Of a stretch of 64,000 nucleotides of DNA, positions 25,900 to 38,129 are shown piece by piece. This DNA comes from Ceratothoa steindachneri. Its lineage: Eukaryota > Arthropoda > Malacostraca > Isopoda > Cymothoidae. The DNA is taken from positions 42,716,609 to 42,780,608 of the forward strand of contig OZ018324.1 in assembly GCA_963969495.1 (NCBI GenBank), given 5' to 3'. The translations under genes and the position numbers were made by a program. Numbering within the stretch: the first letter of the stretch is position 1; each line of letters begins with the position of its first letter. The notes beneath the pieces were generated by a model. It saw only the letters and a list, made by a program, of their open reading frames with translations. It had not been told where the DNA came from and ran no database searches.

Positions 25900-27204
25900 T
25901 GTCGTAGAATGGACTCTCGACCATATACCATATATAACTATTCGTTGAGGGAACTTCTTAAATTATCTTTAGAGTGCGTGGATGTCTGGCGGGCTAATAT
26001 TATGTATCTTCGATATGCTTAAGAAGTGGAACTGAGCTATCATTAATATTGCTATCATTAATAAAATAGAGTTTTATTAATAATAACTATCAACAAATAC
26101 ACAAAACGGAAAATATTGACATAAACAGAGAATGGAAAGGGTCGTGGGGGCTCGGGCTAATCCGAGGATTAAAAGGATTTAAAAAGGTAAAACAAATATA
26201 AAGTTAAAGGGATGGGATGGTTCGCTAAACCATTTAAAGCACAGGATAGAATTGACAAAAGGGTTAATTACTCAAAGGTAACGTTCGGCTTACGTAATTT
26301 TATACTAGTGGTGCAGAGGAAGTCGACGTGAAGGAATTTTCGGTCCGCTGGTGAGTTCCAGCCGAAGGAGAGGAATAAAAGGATCCTGATGTGGCGTCTT
26401 GGGAATGAGAACCGTTTCTCGACGAACGGCTTGAAGAACCATGGCTGTTCTACGTTGTTCTCTTCTGAACAACAGGGGGGGTGAGAACCGTCTCTTGTCT
26501 ACTGGCTCAAGGACAATGGCTGTTCTAATGTTGTTCTCTTCTGAACAACAAGAGGGAAGGGTGAGAACCGCTTCTTGGCGAACGGGCTTAAAAGAACAAT
26601 GGCTGTTCTACGTTGTTCTCTTCTGAACAACAGGGGAAGGGGTGAGAACGGTTTCTGGTCAACGGGCTAAAACGAACAATGGCTGTTCTAACGTTGTTCT
26701 CTTTCTGAACAACAAGGGGGGAAGCCTTGAGGACTTGGCATCACGAAAGGCTCGAACCTTTGGCACTCAAGGGATATTTTCCTCCTTCTGGACAAGTGAT
26801 GGTGAATCTCGAGGTTTAGGTCCCTTGGCGCACAAAGGGAGAGAGGGTCGTGGTGATGTTTCGCGACGAAAATCTGGATCTCCAATCTGATCTTAGTGGT
26901 AAAGTTTCCATCCAAATAGTCGAGACACTCCCTTGGCGTGGGGGACAATAGAGTGGGAGCTTCGAGGGAATGCACAGCCGAGCCTGGGTACAATGCCTTA
27001 TCTGCCCATAAGCCTAGCTCAATCTGGCGAGGTCGGCGTATGCGGGTGAACGGGGGAAAGATAAACCTCCTTTTTTAAACATTGACTCAGGTGTCTGCGA
27101 TAAGGCGCCAAGCTTCAAAGCGAAGATGCACGTGGGAGCATCGTGGTTTTAAATACCATGTGATAGGGGTTAAAATTAACGCGGCCTAAACCCGTTCTAG
27201 CACA
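25900..27204 (+). mobile_element. Solo LTR, family 1, copy 2
   Basis: It starts TGTCGTAGAATGGAC and ends GTTCTAGCACA. It is flanked by the 5-bp direct repeat TATAT at 25895-25899 and 27205-27209. It aligns along its length with the solo LTR at 6882-8218; for example AACTATTCGTTGAGGGAA, AATAAAATAGAGTTTTATTAA and GATGCACGTGGG occur in both. The different target duplication shows an independent insertion in the same orientation. No internal domain remains. Confidence 0.85.
26407..26722 (+). repeat. Four minisatellite units of 76-80 bp in solo LTR copy 2
   Basis: Units start GAGAACcG at 26407, 26483, 26563 and 26643. Each carries ATGGCTGTTCTA and the hairpin GTTGTTC...GAACAAC. Copy 1 of the LTR has only two units. 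Confidence 0.85.
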
Positions 27205-27209
27205 TATAT

Positions 27210-27582
27210 GTAAATAGCTTTTATTTCCATTTTTACTTTTTTGGTGAAAGTGATACAGAAATTTACTACATAGCAACATTCGTTTAATAACTTTTCATTC
27301 TTCAAGTGAGGACCTACAATTTTAAGTATGATCCAAACTTTGGATAGCGACAATGTTTAGCACCCAATGTGAAGTTGATTTGAATTGGATCATCATTGAC
27401 ACTTTCTAATATGCTAAAATTTCCCCAAAATAGTTAATTTTAATTTTGAAAAGCACTGGCAATTTTATCTTTTAATTTTACTGCAAAAATAAGTTATCTT
27501 TATAATATATCTAGATAATTAGAATAAAATATTTTTTCCCTATATTTGTTCCTTACCCAACAAATATTATTCTTTCATAATA
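27210..27582. other. No gene seen
   Basis: AT-rich spacer between the solo LTR and the following inverted-repeat element. Confidence 0.5.
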
Positions 27583-27760
27583 CCAGGTGTCCCAAAATTG
27601 AGTGCGTAATTTGATGAAATTGAAAATTTAATGACAAGTTCTTATTGAATTGAGTTCATCATGTTCAAATTTTGCTCTCCATAAAATTGTAGTGTTGCAT
27701 GTACAAAGTGTCCCAAAATTTTAATTTGTTTCTTAATCCTTTTTCAGAAACTCTCCTTAA
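27583..27760 (+). repeat. Left long terminal inverted repeat
   Basis: Imperfect partner of 33291-33125 read on the minus strand. Identity looks to be around 75%. Confidence 0.65.
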
Positions 27761-28430
27761 TGGATATTAAAAGGAAAAAAAACCTTACGAGTATGTATAT
27801 TTTTACAGTTCAATTACACTGGTCTGCGTCAAAAATGTACCTTAGGTTTTCTATAGTGTTTCTTAATAAAATTGACCTCCTCAATCCGAATCTGTCATCC
27901 GTTTTTCTCTATCAACTCCAGTTTTTGCGATACGGGGGGTGATAATAATTTTATAGTTTATACATCTCCTATATTACATCAAATTTCAAGAGTTTTTGCA
28001 CTGCTCTATTCACAGTAAATTTTGTGTACATTTTAAGTAATTATGCAAATAGGTTTATATTTTGCAGGTTAAAAATTGCTTAGCATTATAATAATAAGAA
28101 TAATAATAATAGTCGTTGAGTTAAAAATGAACACAAAATGTAAGAATAGCTCCGACAGATTTTGCTTTGTTTGCGGCAGAGTGACTTTTCCCGAGCAGCA
28201 AAGTACAATCCCTCCTGTAATTAAATCTTTGTATCATGCATATTTTGGAGTAAGGCTAAGAGATCAAGATAAAAGTTTTGCACTACATATCTGCTGCAAG
28301 GGATGCTACATAAGTTTAAGAAGCTGGAGTCAGGGCGAACAGAAGTCCCTCTCTTTTGGTGTTCCCATGGTGTGGAGAGATGGCAAGGACCACACTACGG
28401 ACTGCTATTTTTGCATAACAAATCTTAAAG

Positions 28431-28628
28431 GTGAGCATTGTATCAAGTATTTAAGCTTTCTGTAAAATACTGGCTCCTAAAAATGTCATTATTATGCAAA
28501 GACTTAGCATAAAATTAAAAACTAACATAGTTCACTTCAGCATGAACATATCCTTTACTAAACATTTATGTACTATCTGCAACTCCAAATCAATTCCTTT
28601 ATGTAATATGCAATTATATTTTCCACAG
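28431..28628 (+). other. Intron 1 of copy B
   Basis: Donor AAAG|GTGAGC and acceptor TTTTCCACAG|GT. Joining the flanks restores NLKGINKKNKH in phase 1. Copies A and C read through this position without an intron. Confidence 0.75.
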
Positions 28629-29263
28629 GTATAAATAAGAAGAATAAACATAGTGTGGCATATCCGGATGTTCCTTCTGCCATCAAACCCCTGCCCCATG
28701 GCCCAGGAATTCCAATACCTTCTCCCCCTGAACATATAGAGGTACATGAAGAGATTAATATGGAAGTTGACCAATATTATGACACATCTGAGTCTTATCA
28801 GGTTTCCACACATGATATGGTCGCAAGACCATTCACTCAAGTTCAGTTAAATGACGTGACCAGGGATTTGGGGTTTCAAAGGCGAATACACAACTTCTTG
28901 GGTCTCGACTTCGTGAAAGTAATCTTCTCGCTTAAGAAAAAACATTTAGGGGGGTACAGAAATAGAGAACAAGAGTTTCGAAGCTATTTTTTACAGCATT
29001 CTTCCAGCTCTTTAGTATACTGCGCCAATATTAAAGGACTTGTTGAGGCCCTTGGAATTCCCTACAACCCATTAGAATAAAGACTGTTCATAGATTCCTC
29101 CAGTAGAAGTTTAAAAGCTGTGTGACTGAATATTGGCAACAAAATAGCTTCCGTTCCTATAGGCCATTCAATCCAACTTACTGAAAGTTATGACAATATG
29201 AAAAAATTGCTGGATGCAATAAATTACTCTAGCTATAAGTATAGGATATGTGGTGACTTAAAG

Positions 29264-29676
29264 GTAAGATCATTTTACACTTGGCATTTCTAAGCTTTTT
29301 GATATTGACATTTTCATTTTTAATTGTTAATACTTGTATACACCTTTTGGTCAATTTACATTTTACAAGAATGCAAATCTGGAAATCATGAGTCATTTTT
29401 GAGTTATATTTTTTGTTGAAGTGTGTCCCTATAGGTTAATGCATCCTATTGGGTTAATGGGGAACTTATCCTAATTGAGAAGGTATACAACACAACTCAA
29501 TAAACTCAAAATAAGATGTACATATATCCAATTAGTTCCAATACGATGATTTAATGCATTGGCATACAGGATTTTTCAGTACATTTTCATGTTCTTATTG
29601 TTTTAAGAAATATTACTTTGAATTTGTTTTTAGAAATATTACACTGAATTTACATACCGTGCTAAATTTTTTTCAG
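29264..29676 (+). other. Intron 2 of copy B
   Basis: Donor TTAAAG|GTAAGA and acceptor TTTTTTTCAG|GTAGTG. Joining gives GDLKVVSLTFG in phase 0. Copies A and C are continuous at the equivalent site (DFKMLAFLTG and DLNMVNFLLG). Confidence 0.8.
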
Positions 29677-31341
29677 GTAGTGTCTCTTACCTTTGGGACG
29701 CAAACAGGCTACACGAAGCATCCCTGTTTCCTATGCATATGGGACAGTCGTGCAGATAGTATGCACTATGAGAAGAAGGTTTGGCCTCCACGAGAGGCAT
29801 TTAAAATTAGATCAAACAATGTGATAGCTGAAACTTTAGTGCCTCCTCAAAAAATACTCCTCCCTCCACTGCATATAAAGCTTGGCATAATGAAAAATTA
29901 TGTCAAAACCCTTAATAAAGTAGGCCAAGCTTTTAAATTTTTTCTTCAAAAATTTCCGCAAATCAGTGACGCTAAGCTCCATGGGGGAATTTTTGATGGA
30001 CTTCAAATCAGGAACTTGGTCAGCAATTTGATGCATCAATGAAGGACATAGAAAAAGATGCCTGAAAAGCTTTCAAAGCTCTAGTTAACAATTTTCTAGG
30101 CAATAAAAGAAGCCTAGAAGAATATGTTGCCCTGGTCAATCAGTTCTTAACAAGTCTCACACATTTGGGAGCTCGAATGTCTATAAAGATACACTTTTTA
30201 CAGTCCCATCTGGATTATTTTCCCGAAAACTGCGGGGATTACAGTAAGTAACAGGGGCAAAGATTCCACCAGGACATAAAAACAATGAAATCCAGGTACC
30301 AGTGTAAATGGAACGGAAACATGCTTGCTGACTACTGTTGGTGTTTGAAGCGTGATGCACCAGATGACAGGCACAAACGAAAATCGTCAAGGGCGTCTGT
30401 TCTTCGAAATTATATTATTTTCTTTATTATGTTACATTCTTTTATTTTTTGCTTATTAAAACAATTATAGTTTACATACGTGTATTCCTGTTTATATGAT
30501 ATAACAGTAATAATGCATTATTAGATAGAGAAAGTTTTTAAAAAAAAAAATTGAGAAAAAATGAGGTAATCTCAATGAAAATGGTGTATGCTGTACTGAG
30601 AAAATCTGACCTGATTGAACAAATATACATTCATTTTTGAGCTCAAGAGGTTGGATTCATTAAGAAACCACAAAGAAATCCTGGGGAACATAAAAAAGAT
30701 TTTCAAACGCAGGCCTGTGTTATGAATACAAAAAAAAACAAAAAATCATCAAAAAAAGTAAAGTAAAACTTTATTTAAATTATTCAACATGTCCTCCGTC
30801 CGTATCTTTGCAAATTTCAAATTTATCTTTAGCATTGCAAAAAACATTGTGGAGTATTTTGGGAGTTATCTCCAGTACTACTAAAAGTATGCTTTCTTCA
30901 AGTTCATTTATATTTCTAGATATTTGCTGATACACTTTTGCTTTGATAAAAACCCACGTAAAATATTCATGTAAGTTAGTTCCAGAGGAGGCAGAGGCAA
31001 AGACCTAGCTCTTCCACGTCCAATCCATCGAATTGGAAAGCGACTGTTCACGTAATCCTGGACAATTAGAGCATAATGAAATGGTGCACCATTTTGTTGA
31101 AACACAAAAATATCAACAATGCTATTCATCAACAAGCTGTGGTTCTATAAACTGTTGGAGCATATTAAAGTAGATGTTGCTTATCATAGATGCTTCTTGA
31201 AAAAAGAATGGGCCATAAACTTTAAATTTGGTATTCTAAGCTATGCTTGAACATCTGGGGAGTCTCTTTTCCATTCCATGAAACCACTTGGACTTTCATT
31301 TGACCACACATGACAATTTTGTCGATTAACTTTACTACATA

Positions 31342-32635
31342 TGAGGGGCAGTCAATAGGTTTTGCAATTCGGATATAAGGAAACAAGATATGAGGAAATG
31401 TGATTTATTATTTTTCAATATAACTACCCTCGACTTCAATGCACTTGTGCTAATTGTCCCTGGGGGTTCAAATTCCCGACCTCCAGAAATCTCTCGACTG
31501 CTGTTCAATCCTTTCCTGGACGGCGAGCTGGACATCTTCATCGTCTCCAAAACGGCACCCACGTAGTGCAGCCTTGATCTGGCGGAATAAAAAGTAGTCA
31601 CTAGGGGCCAGATCTAGAGTGTAGGGGGAATGTTGAGCTCCTCGAATCTGCACTCGTGCAGGGCTGCTTGTGCAACTCTGGCCCTGTGGACAGAGGCATT
31701 CTCGTGGAGGAGCAGGACACCACGTGTCACGCTGCTTCTGGCGGATGTACTTCTTCAACCCAGCCAGTTCCTCGGCGTAAAATTAACTGTGATAGTCATT
31801 CCACAAGGCGCATAGTCCACCATCAACACTCCCTCAGAATCCCAGAAGATGGTGGCCATGATCTTTCCGGGTGAGGGTTGGTTTCAGAACTTGATGGGGG
31901 TCGGAAAGCCCCTGTGCTTCCACGCCATGCTTTAGAGCTTGGTCTCGGGATACTAGTGATGGACCCAGGTTTCATCACCTGTCACTATGCGTGACTCGAA
32001 TCCCTCCGGGTCCTGGTTGTACAGGAGCAGCAGCTACTCCGAACTTTGACGACGTTGAAGTCTATCATGGGGCGTGAAGTTCCGTGAGGTTTCTAGAGAC
32101 TCAACGGGCAGAAACCTTGGTCATAGCCAAATTGTCGTGGATGAGGTTGATAACACTTCCATGTGATATTCCAAGTTCTTGCTCGATCTATTCGACCTTC
32201 ACCCGTCGATTTTCGAGGATCATCCTCTCCACACGGGCCACATTGTTCTCGTTGGTCATTTCTGACGGGCGTCCTGGACAGGGGTCATCTTTAAGGGACT
32301 CGCGACCAAGGCGGAACTCCCTATTCCAGCGAGCAATGGTTGCATAGGAAGGGGCGGTGTCGGTTGTACACTGCAACCATGCGTTCATGGATCTCTTTTG
32401 CATTCTTGCCTTCCTTGGTCAAAAGTTTGATCACTGCGCGGTGCTCAACCTTCTCCATTGTTGAATAATTTGTGACCGACAATCTGCGATCAGCTAATGC
32501 GTCCTTAATAGACGAGGCAGGAGCGTGCGGCTGCAGGTCCTGACTTTTCATAACTTGTCCTACCCCTCCCACAAACAGCCATCCCCTTCCTCTGTTTTGC
32601 CCTACCAATTCACGAAACTTTTTGACTTACCCTCG
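31342..32635 (-). mobile_element. Mariner element 1, complete ends, nested insertion
   Basis: The insertion is 1294 bp long, with terminal repeats TGAGGGGCAGTCAATAGG (left) and CGAGGGTAAGTCAAAAAG (right, reversed). TA target duplications lie at 31340-31341 and 32636-32637. It sits inside the transposase pseudogene: the frames SNEATFH and VNRQNCH join across it. Length, TA target and D34D transposase identify a mariner. Confidence 0.9.
31460..32458 (-). pseudogene. Mariner 1 transposase, D34D type, frame-broken
   Basis: The start is the ATG at 32458 (MEKVEHRAVIKLLTKEGKN), inside the terminal repeats. Order is: an HTH region; IARWNREFRLGRESLKDD (32290-32340); IVTGDETWVHH (first Asp, near 31960); LLHENASVH (near 31705); and YTLDLAPSDYFLF (near 31605). 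The second catalytic position is Glu rather than Asp in this copy. A D34D spacing is recovered when one frameshift is allowed. At least two frameshifts and several stops make it inactive. Confidence 0.85.
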
Positions 32636-33124
32636 TATGTATGTGAAAAGTTGCTTCATTACTGCATAAGATGTTTTCAATTATGTTTTCATTTTCAATT
32701 TGATCCTCAAATATTGCGCACCTTGATTTTCTATTTGTATAATTTCCTTATTTTATGGAGTCCAGTAATTGAATGTTATAAGACTTTTTCATAAGTGTTG
32801 AACGCAAGACTCTGTACACTGTTGTCTTTGGCATATCAAGTCTCTGACTGGCATTTCTCATCGAAGTTCTTGGTTCGTTTTCAAACAATTGCCGAATTTG
32901 TTCAGTTTTGTTTTGGTTAAACTTTTTCCATCCTCTTTATTTCTCATCATGTACAGGTAGGGTTCTTTTAAATTTGTTCACAACTGAACGGATCGCGTTT
33001 ACTGCAGGTCTAGATTTTCTAAACATTTTTTGGAACTTTTCTTGTACTTTATTAAATTTCGCTCCTCCGATACGATCTATCAAAACAATAATCCATTCTT
33101 CTGTTTTCATTATTAAAGGGTTCT

Positions 33125-33291
33125 TAAAACGATCGAAAAACGAATAAAAAATTTAGAAAAATCTGTACATGAAACACTACTACAATTTTGTGCAGCGCAC
33201 AATTTAAAAATGATGAATATATTTCAATAAGAAACTTTTCATAAAAGTTTTGAATTTCATCAAAATAACCACTCAATTTTGGGACATCCGG
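33125..33291 (-). repeat. Right long terminal inverted repeat
   Basis: Partner of 27583-27760. It ends immediately upstream of the minus-strand transposase start. Confidence 0.6.
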
Positions 33292-33293
33292 TA

Positions 33294-34740
33294 TATACGA
33301 ATTTTCAGCTTGTGTTGCATTTAATTATTACTCAAATAGTCCATTGATAAATAAACTCTACATAAAAGTACATTGCTCTCTTCTTAAGGTAAAAATATGA
33401 AAGTGAGTAAATATATAATATAAGTCACAACAGTGTTCCATTATTTGGCAAATGTTATAGCCATATAGATATAGAAATTATGCCTTGTCAATATAAACAT
33501 TTCCTTTAGGAATATTAGGATAATTATTTCAATTTCACTAGGTCTTCCCATTTTCTTTATGCCTTATTAAATAATGCCACACAGTACGGTTTCCAGAGCA
33601 AAATTGCCCTTCACCGCAATGGTCTACTATGTGCTCAACCAAGTCGTTCACTCATGGTTCACCACTGAGCAGACGCACCCTCACAAACCTCTTTCATCAC
33701 AATATCACAATTTCGCTCCAGACGGCCCTTTCACTTTCAAACATATATTCACATAATCAACTAATTGTTCATGCGGTCTTCCAATCCTTCTCTCACTCCC
33801 AAACTCATTCTTAAAATATTCTATTTATACTTCTATTTGACTGCATTTTCTTACAATCCAATAAGACATAAAAATACTTTCTGTACCAATTTCAGTCATA
33901 CACTTTCTTCTCGCCATAAGAATCTCTTAGTCACTTCTCCGTTGCTCTCACACTTCACTTCTCTCAAAAGGATTTTATATGGGAATTTGATCACATTGAG
34001 AGTCATAGACTTTACAATCAAGATAAAAACAGATGTGGAGTGTCCTTACCTATATGAGGGGGGATAAAACTCAAGTGTAGGTGACAAAAATAATGAAGAT
34101 AAGGAGACGGAAATTTTAGGAGTTGAATTAAAGACGGGCAACACTAGGATTAATATCTTAAACGTTTACCGGCATTTAGCTCTAATCAAAGGAGAGGAGA
34201 AGAAGTTGTTTTATTTTTTCATCCTCAATTACTATAAGAAACACCACAATCATATGGAGTAATTTCAATTTATTAAACGTCGACATTGTAGCAAGCACAT
34301 TGCACAAGGATGGAGAAGTACTAATGAACTTTATCCAAGATAACTTCCTTTATCAAAAGGTTAAAATATCCTGTATTTAGTTCCAACGACGGATAAGATT
34401 TAGTGTAAAATGTTCAGGTTGCAGAGCCTTTTGCGTAAAGCGACCGGAAGACGATTAGATTCGATATAAAGTTAAGCGTAACATAAAATTTCAAATACCA
34501 ACTTATTCTGTTGTTCGTAAAATTAAACTTTGAGTTGTTTCATGATCGTACTCTGACTGCGATAGCTCATTTTTAAATAGAGACGTAGTGGATATATATT
34601 CAGAGTTACAGCGAGTAATGTTAATGTCAGATTGTTGATTAGTTAAATATGTAAGAAAAAACACTGTACCATTTCAAATACAATGTCCTGACGACAACTG
34701 AAATTTTAAACTCAATACGGGAGTTAATTCGACTATGTGT
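33294..34740. other. No gene recognised
   Basis: AT-rich DNA. The overlapping plus frames 33574-33756, 33629-33814 and 33765-34067 have no recognisable domain. Confidence 0.4.
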
Positions 34741-35970
34741 AATATAAAATACAACGTTAACATAGTCAAATCAGGATGATAAAGAAGGCTATTAGAGAAG
34801 CGAAGAAAACCCTGAAAGATATATAGCCGATAAATTTTTAAAAAGCTGGAGCGTTTTTATGCAAAGCTTAATAGCAAATATCCCCCTAGGGAGGCCATAG
34901 GACAATTAAAGAGTAAGGATAGGCGCCAATCAGTAGTGTGGAAGAAATGACTAGGATATTAAACGATCATTTTGCAACCGTTTTTACTGTACATTACATG
35001 ACGCAGTTAAGCACATTAAGTGAGCAAATCGTTTTATGCAAAAATATGAGGCTTGCTGATGCAAGCAATAAGACATAAGACTAACTCGAAGTGGACCCTA
35101 GTAACAAGCGTGGTCCTACCCCAGTCACTTCTTGCCACATTATTGTTTATAATATAAACGACTCGTTAAAGTGTTAATTATTTAATTTATAAGTTCGTGG
35201 AACACAGCAAGATAGAAAGTAGTGGAGCAGCTAGATGCGATGTTGTGGGAGTGCAGTGAGACCAAAATGTCGAGTGGCTGGATAAATGGAAAATAAAGTT
35301 TAAAATAAGTTAATGAAAAGTTAGGCAGTTTGAAATCCGTACACTTGGAAAACGATTTTAAATTCGTAATTTCAGCGGAACTCAAATGATCCAATCAATT
35401 TGTGGAAGCCTCTATAAAATCATATTGAATGATAAGATACATCTCATGAAATTTCCCCTATAATTTTAGAGTAAAAAATTTACACATAAATAAATCACTC
35501 GCTGGACCGCATCTATGGCACATTGTTAAATTATATTCTTCGGGCATTTGCAATGATGTGGAAATGTTAGAAAGAGTGCAAAAAAATCGCAACTATATTG
35601 ATGAAAGATGTCGCTGCCTAAACCTCTCATCCCTTGCGATTAGACGTTTACGCGGCCAGTTTGAAGAGGTTTTTAAAATCTTAAAAGGCATTTTCTAAAT
35701 TAAATTATTCGTTATTATTCGCGATGGATTATATAGCGAATACCAGTAAAGGAATATATATTAGTTACAAAGCGAATCAGTACCACGTGGCATAGCTCAA
35801 AATCTTTTTCTCTATATAATCACTCAAACGTCGAACAGCATATCCAAACGAGTAGTAGAATGTACGTTGGTCAATATATTTCAAATCAGACTCAGCGAGT
35901 ATTACTCGAATGTAATTGTAACTTATGTACTAGGGGAACGGAGGAAGAACACCTTATAGAATCATGACGG
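34740..35970 (+). mobile_element. LINE 4 fragment (CR1-like), degenerate
   Basis: Broken plus-strand reading gives AIREAKKT near 34785, AKLNSKYPPREAIGQLKSKD near 34860 and, after loss of the catalytic RT centre, the C-terminal block DVEMLERVQKN (near 35560), RCLNLSSLAIRRLRGQ and VFKILKG (near 35610-35690). These are the linker and C-terminal signatures of CR1-like elements, the same type as at 48.4-49.5 kb. No intact frame over 70 codons remains. Confidence 0.65.
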
Positions 35971-36389
35971 AGTAAATGCACATAAGTGCACCCCTCCCAC
36001 GCAAAATGATATCAGTTGTTATCTTTTACAGTTCATGAGTCCAAATGTTTGTTCTAAATTTCTTTCTGGCTTTCCTGTCATTATTATTCTCAACACTAGC
36101 AGACTCCATGCTGCGGGAGAGATGAGATTGTTCCAATCATAAATTTGAGTACGAGAAGTAATTTGCATATTAGACATTTTAGATAATCGCTAAATCGTAG
36201 ATAGGTGTGTACGTAGTCAAAAATTACATGATATAAAGCCACACTATACATAAGTGTTTACCTGATCAGTTTAAAATTAGTAAATGCATGAACGCTACTC
36301 TCGAGGTTAAATTACCTTTTGGACTGGCATTGAGTGGACTCTAGATCCTTTCAGGTTATAGTACTGTAGTTATACATTTTTGACACCAA
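35971..36389. other. No gene seen
   Basis: Spacer between LINE fragments. It may include LINE 4's 3' end. Confidence 0.4.
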
Positions 36390-37010
36390 ATCATCTCTCT
36401 CAAGTTCTCAATTTGCACTCATTTCATGTTCCCATACACTACCGTTGGGATCAGCATACCCACAATCATCTACATGTCTCTACACTTTCAAACCCTCAGA
36501 GACTTTTCTAGCATATAAATTCTTCTGGTCGCGATCTGCTAAATCTGCGCCACTCTCATTTACAATGCATCCTAGATGAACATTTTCCTATCAATTTTAC
36601 ATTTTTACCAGAAGGACGAGGTAATAGCATATACTAACCTAGATAGACCGATCATTCTACATAGCCTCATCAGTCCCACACACCTTTCTCTCATTCTCAC
36701 ACCTTCTTCTCTCAGTACTTTATCCCTAAAGATACTAAATAGCCATGGCGACATCAGACAACCTTTTCATACACCCGCACGTATTTCAAACCAATTACTC
36801 AGGCAATCTTTTGCCCTAACGCATGTTTGGATTTCAGGATAAACACACTTCACACAATCCTATAGTTACCATTAAATTAATAGGTACATTCTGATCATCT
36901 GCCATAATACTTCTCTATCTAAACGATGATGAGCTTTCTCCAGATCAAGGCCCCCCTCACCCCACCGATAAATAACCTGAGCTTATCATAAATTATATGT
37001 CTTAAACCGT
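36390..37010 (-). mobile_element. LINE fragment, reverse transcriptase (unclassified)
   Basis: Minus-strand translation with frame changes gives DLEKAHHRLDREVLWQMIRM (near 36945), then IQTCVRAKDCLSNWFEIRAG and KGCLMSPWLFSIFRDKVLRE (near 36770-36700). These correspond to RT motifs around the conserved G-QGC-MSPWLF box of a LINE type common in marine invertebrates. The catalytic YADD region is lost or unreadable. The family resembles the plus-strand fragment at 54.4-55.1 kb. Confidence 0.65.
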
Positions 37011-37600
37011 GACACTGAACCTCACTCTTTGAGGTTTTCAATTTTATTGGATTTCTTACTTGTGAACTACAAAAAATGTCTTCATTACCTAAGGCTTAAG
37101 GATTAGTGCTGACACTAAAATGCAATTACATACTTATAACTATTATGTTAAGCAATTATTTAAATTTAACAACAAAGGAAAACTAAAGTTTTACTATTTT
37201 TTATCGATCACTTTGTTTTGCCTATCCTTATTTTTTAATTGCATTAACTTTATTGTTGAAATCTTTAATAGATTTTGTTTTGTACGAGAACTGAGAGCAG
37301 CTTAGGTGAATATTAGGTGCATATTGCAACATTCCTGTTGCTGGGCATCATATGCTCCTTATTCATCATAGAAACTACTTTTTTCAATTGGAGAAGACGT
37401 GCATTTATCCCTGTACACTTATAAAATAGCACTATTACTGCATTTATCCAGTCTTCCAGTCCGTTTTATGCTTTTTATCTTTAGGATACCCTAAAGTGAT
37501 TCAGTTACTAAAGCTACTCTGAATAATATTTTAGCCAAGGTGAAAAATATAGTTAACTAGATAATTACCCCTAACTTCGTATTTAATATGACCAAGAGGA
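37011..37600. other. No gene seen
   Basis: AT-rich spacer. Frame 37120-37305 is hydrophobic and AT-driven. Confidence 0.45.
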
Positions 37601-37719
37601 AGTCACTATATTGATCCTTTACCAGTAAACTCCTCGCGAAGTATGTAACCAAGTACTAAGCTTATATTGGATCGACGCGGGATCCATGAGTAGAGCCAAG
37701 GTTGTCGAACCTAAATGGA

Positions 37720-38120
37720 TTTGAGATAAAATTTAGCATTATATTGGCATTAAAAGGAGAATTTATAGGGAAAAAATAATGTTCAAGTTCAATTAAGGCA
37801 GATATAATGAGCTAGCTCGAGACATTAAAATCAAAATTAGGGCAGCATAGACAAATTATTAAATTAAAGTCGCAAGTGAGGCAAAGAAAGATACCAACAA
37901 TTTTTTTTCTCAATTATACAGAACTATGCTTGGATAAAATAGGCCCACTATTATTATTATTATAATTATCATCAAGCTACGAAAGATTTCCCCAGGGCGG
38001 AGATAAAACAAAAGTAAATTCGCACAAAATACTAGGGGTACTGGAGAAAGCAGAAGCAACAAAAGGAAAACCCGAAGAATTAATGAAGAGTTAGTGTAAT
38101 AAATAAACATTTAATCAATA
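37720..38120 (+). mobile_element. Small LINE linker fragment (CR1-like)
   Basis: Plus-strand reading ELARDIKIKIRAA followed by IKVASEAKKDTNNFFSQLYR (near 37810-37920) matches the linker between endonuclease and RT in CR1-like elements. The rest is unreadable. Confidence 0.4.
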
Positions 38121-38129
38121 CTTAAATGT

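Larger units (their letters stand above)
28127..30470 (+). pseudogene. Copy B of the uncharacterised multicopy arthropod family, with introns
   Basis: The best-preserved copy. Exon 1 (28127-28430) starts MNTKCKNSSDRFCFVCG and has HICCKGCY, WSQGE and DCYFC, three Cys pairs that look zinc-binding. Exon 2 (28629-29263) has YPDVPSAIKPLPHGP, an acidic linker, VTRDLGF and an in-frame TAA at 29078 before RLFIDSSSR. Exon 3 (29677-30470) has FGTQTGYTKHPCFLCIWDSR, PPLHIKLGIMKN, and after frameshifts RFHQDIKTM, ADYCWCLKRDAP and a stop at 30470. The introns 28431-28628 and 29264-29676 have GT...AG ends and keep frame. So the copy arose at DNA level, not by reverse transcription of mature mRNA. The function of the family is unknown. 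Confidence 0.8.
30770..33140 (-). pseudogene. Tc1/mariner-superfamily transposase, dead and split by a mariner
   Basis: Minus-strand frames start at an ATG near 33108 (MKTEEWIIVLIDRIG). They read a helix-turn-helix region with SQRLDMPKTTVYRVLRS (near 32860), then SNEATFH next to 32640. The frame resumes at 31341 after the inserted mariner (VNRQNCHVW), followed by FQQNGAPFHYALIVQDY (31090-31045) and SRFPIRWIGRG. The three catalytic positions are damaged: the family's SDEATF reads SNEATF, QQDGAP reads QQNGAP, and the SPDLT motif reads PLELT. Stops are also present. The element could not move itself. The family resembles Tc/mariner-like transposases common in insects and other arthropods. Confidence 0.8.
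27583..33291. mobile_element. Composite Tc1/mariner-superfamily element with long inverted ends
   Basis: The ends read CCrGrTGTCCCAAAATTGAGTG inward from both sides, and TA dinucleotides flank them (27581-27582 and 33292-33293). The similarity between the left end and the reverse complement of the right end continues for about 180 bp, including ATTTGATGAAATT, AAAATTGTAGT and CATGTACA. Inside lie copy B of the uncharacterised gene family (plus strand), a dead transposase (minus strand) and a later mariner insertion (31342-32635). A simple alternative is two unrelated truncated copies of one element in opposite orientation. Homology stops at the transposase start codon on the right and near 27757 on the left, which favours true long inverted repeats. 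Confidence 0.6.

Noticed and set aside
31630..32347. Plus-strand ORFs across mariner 1
   Set aside because: Antisense shadows of the mariner transposase.
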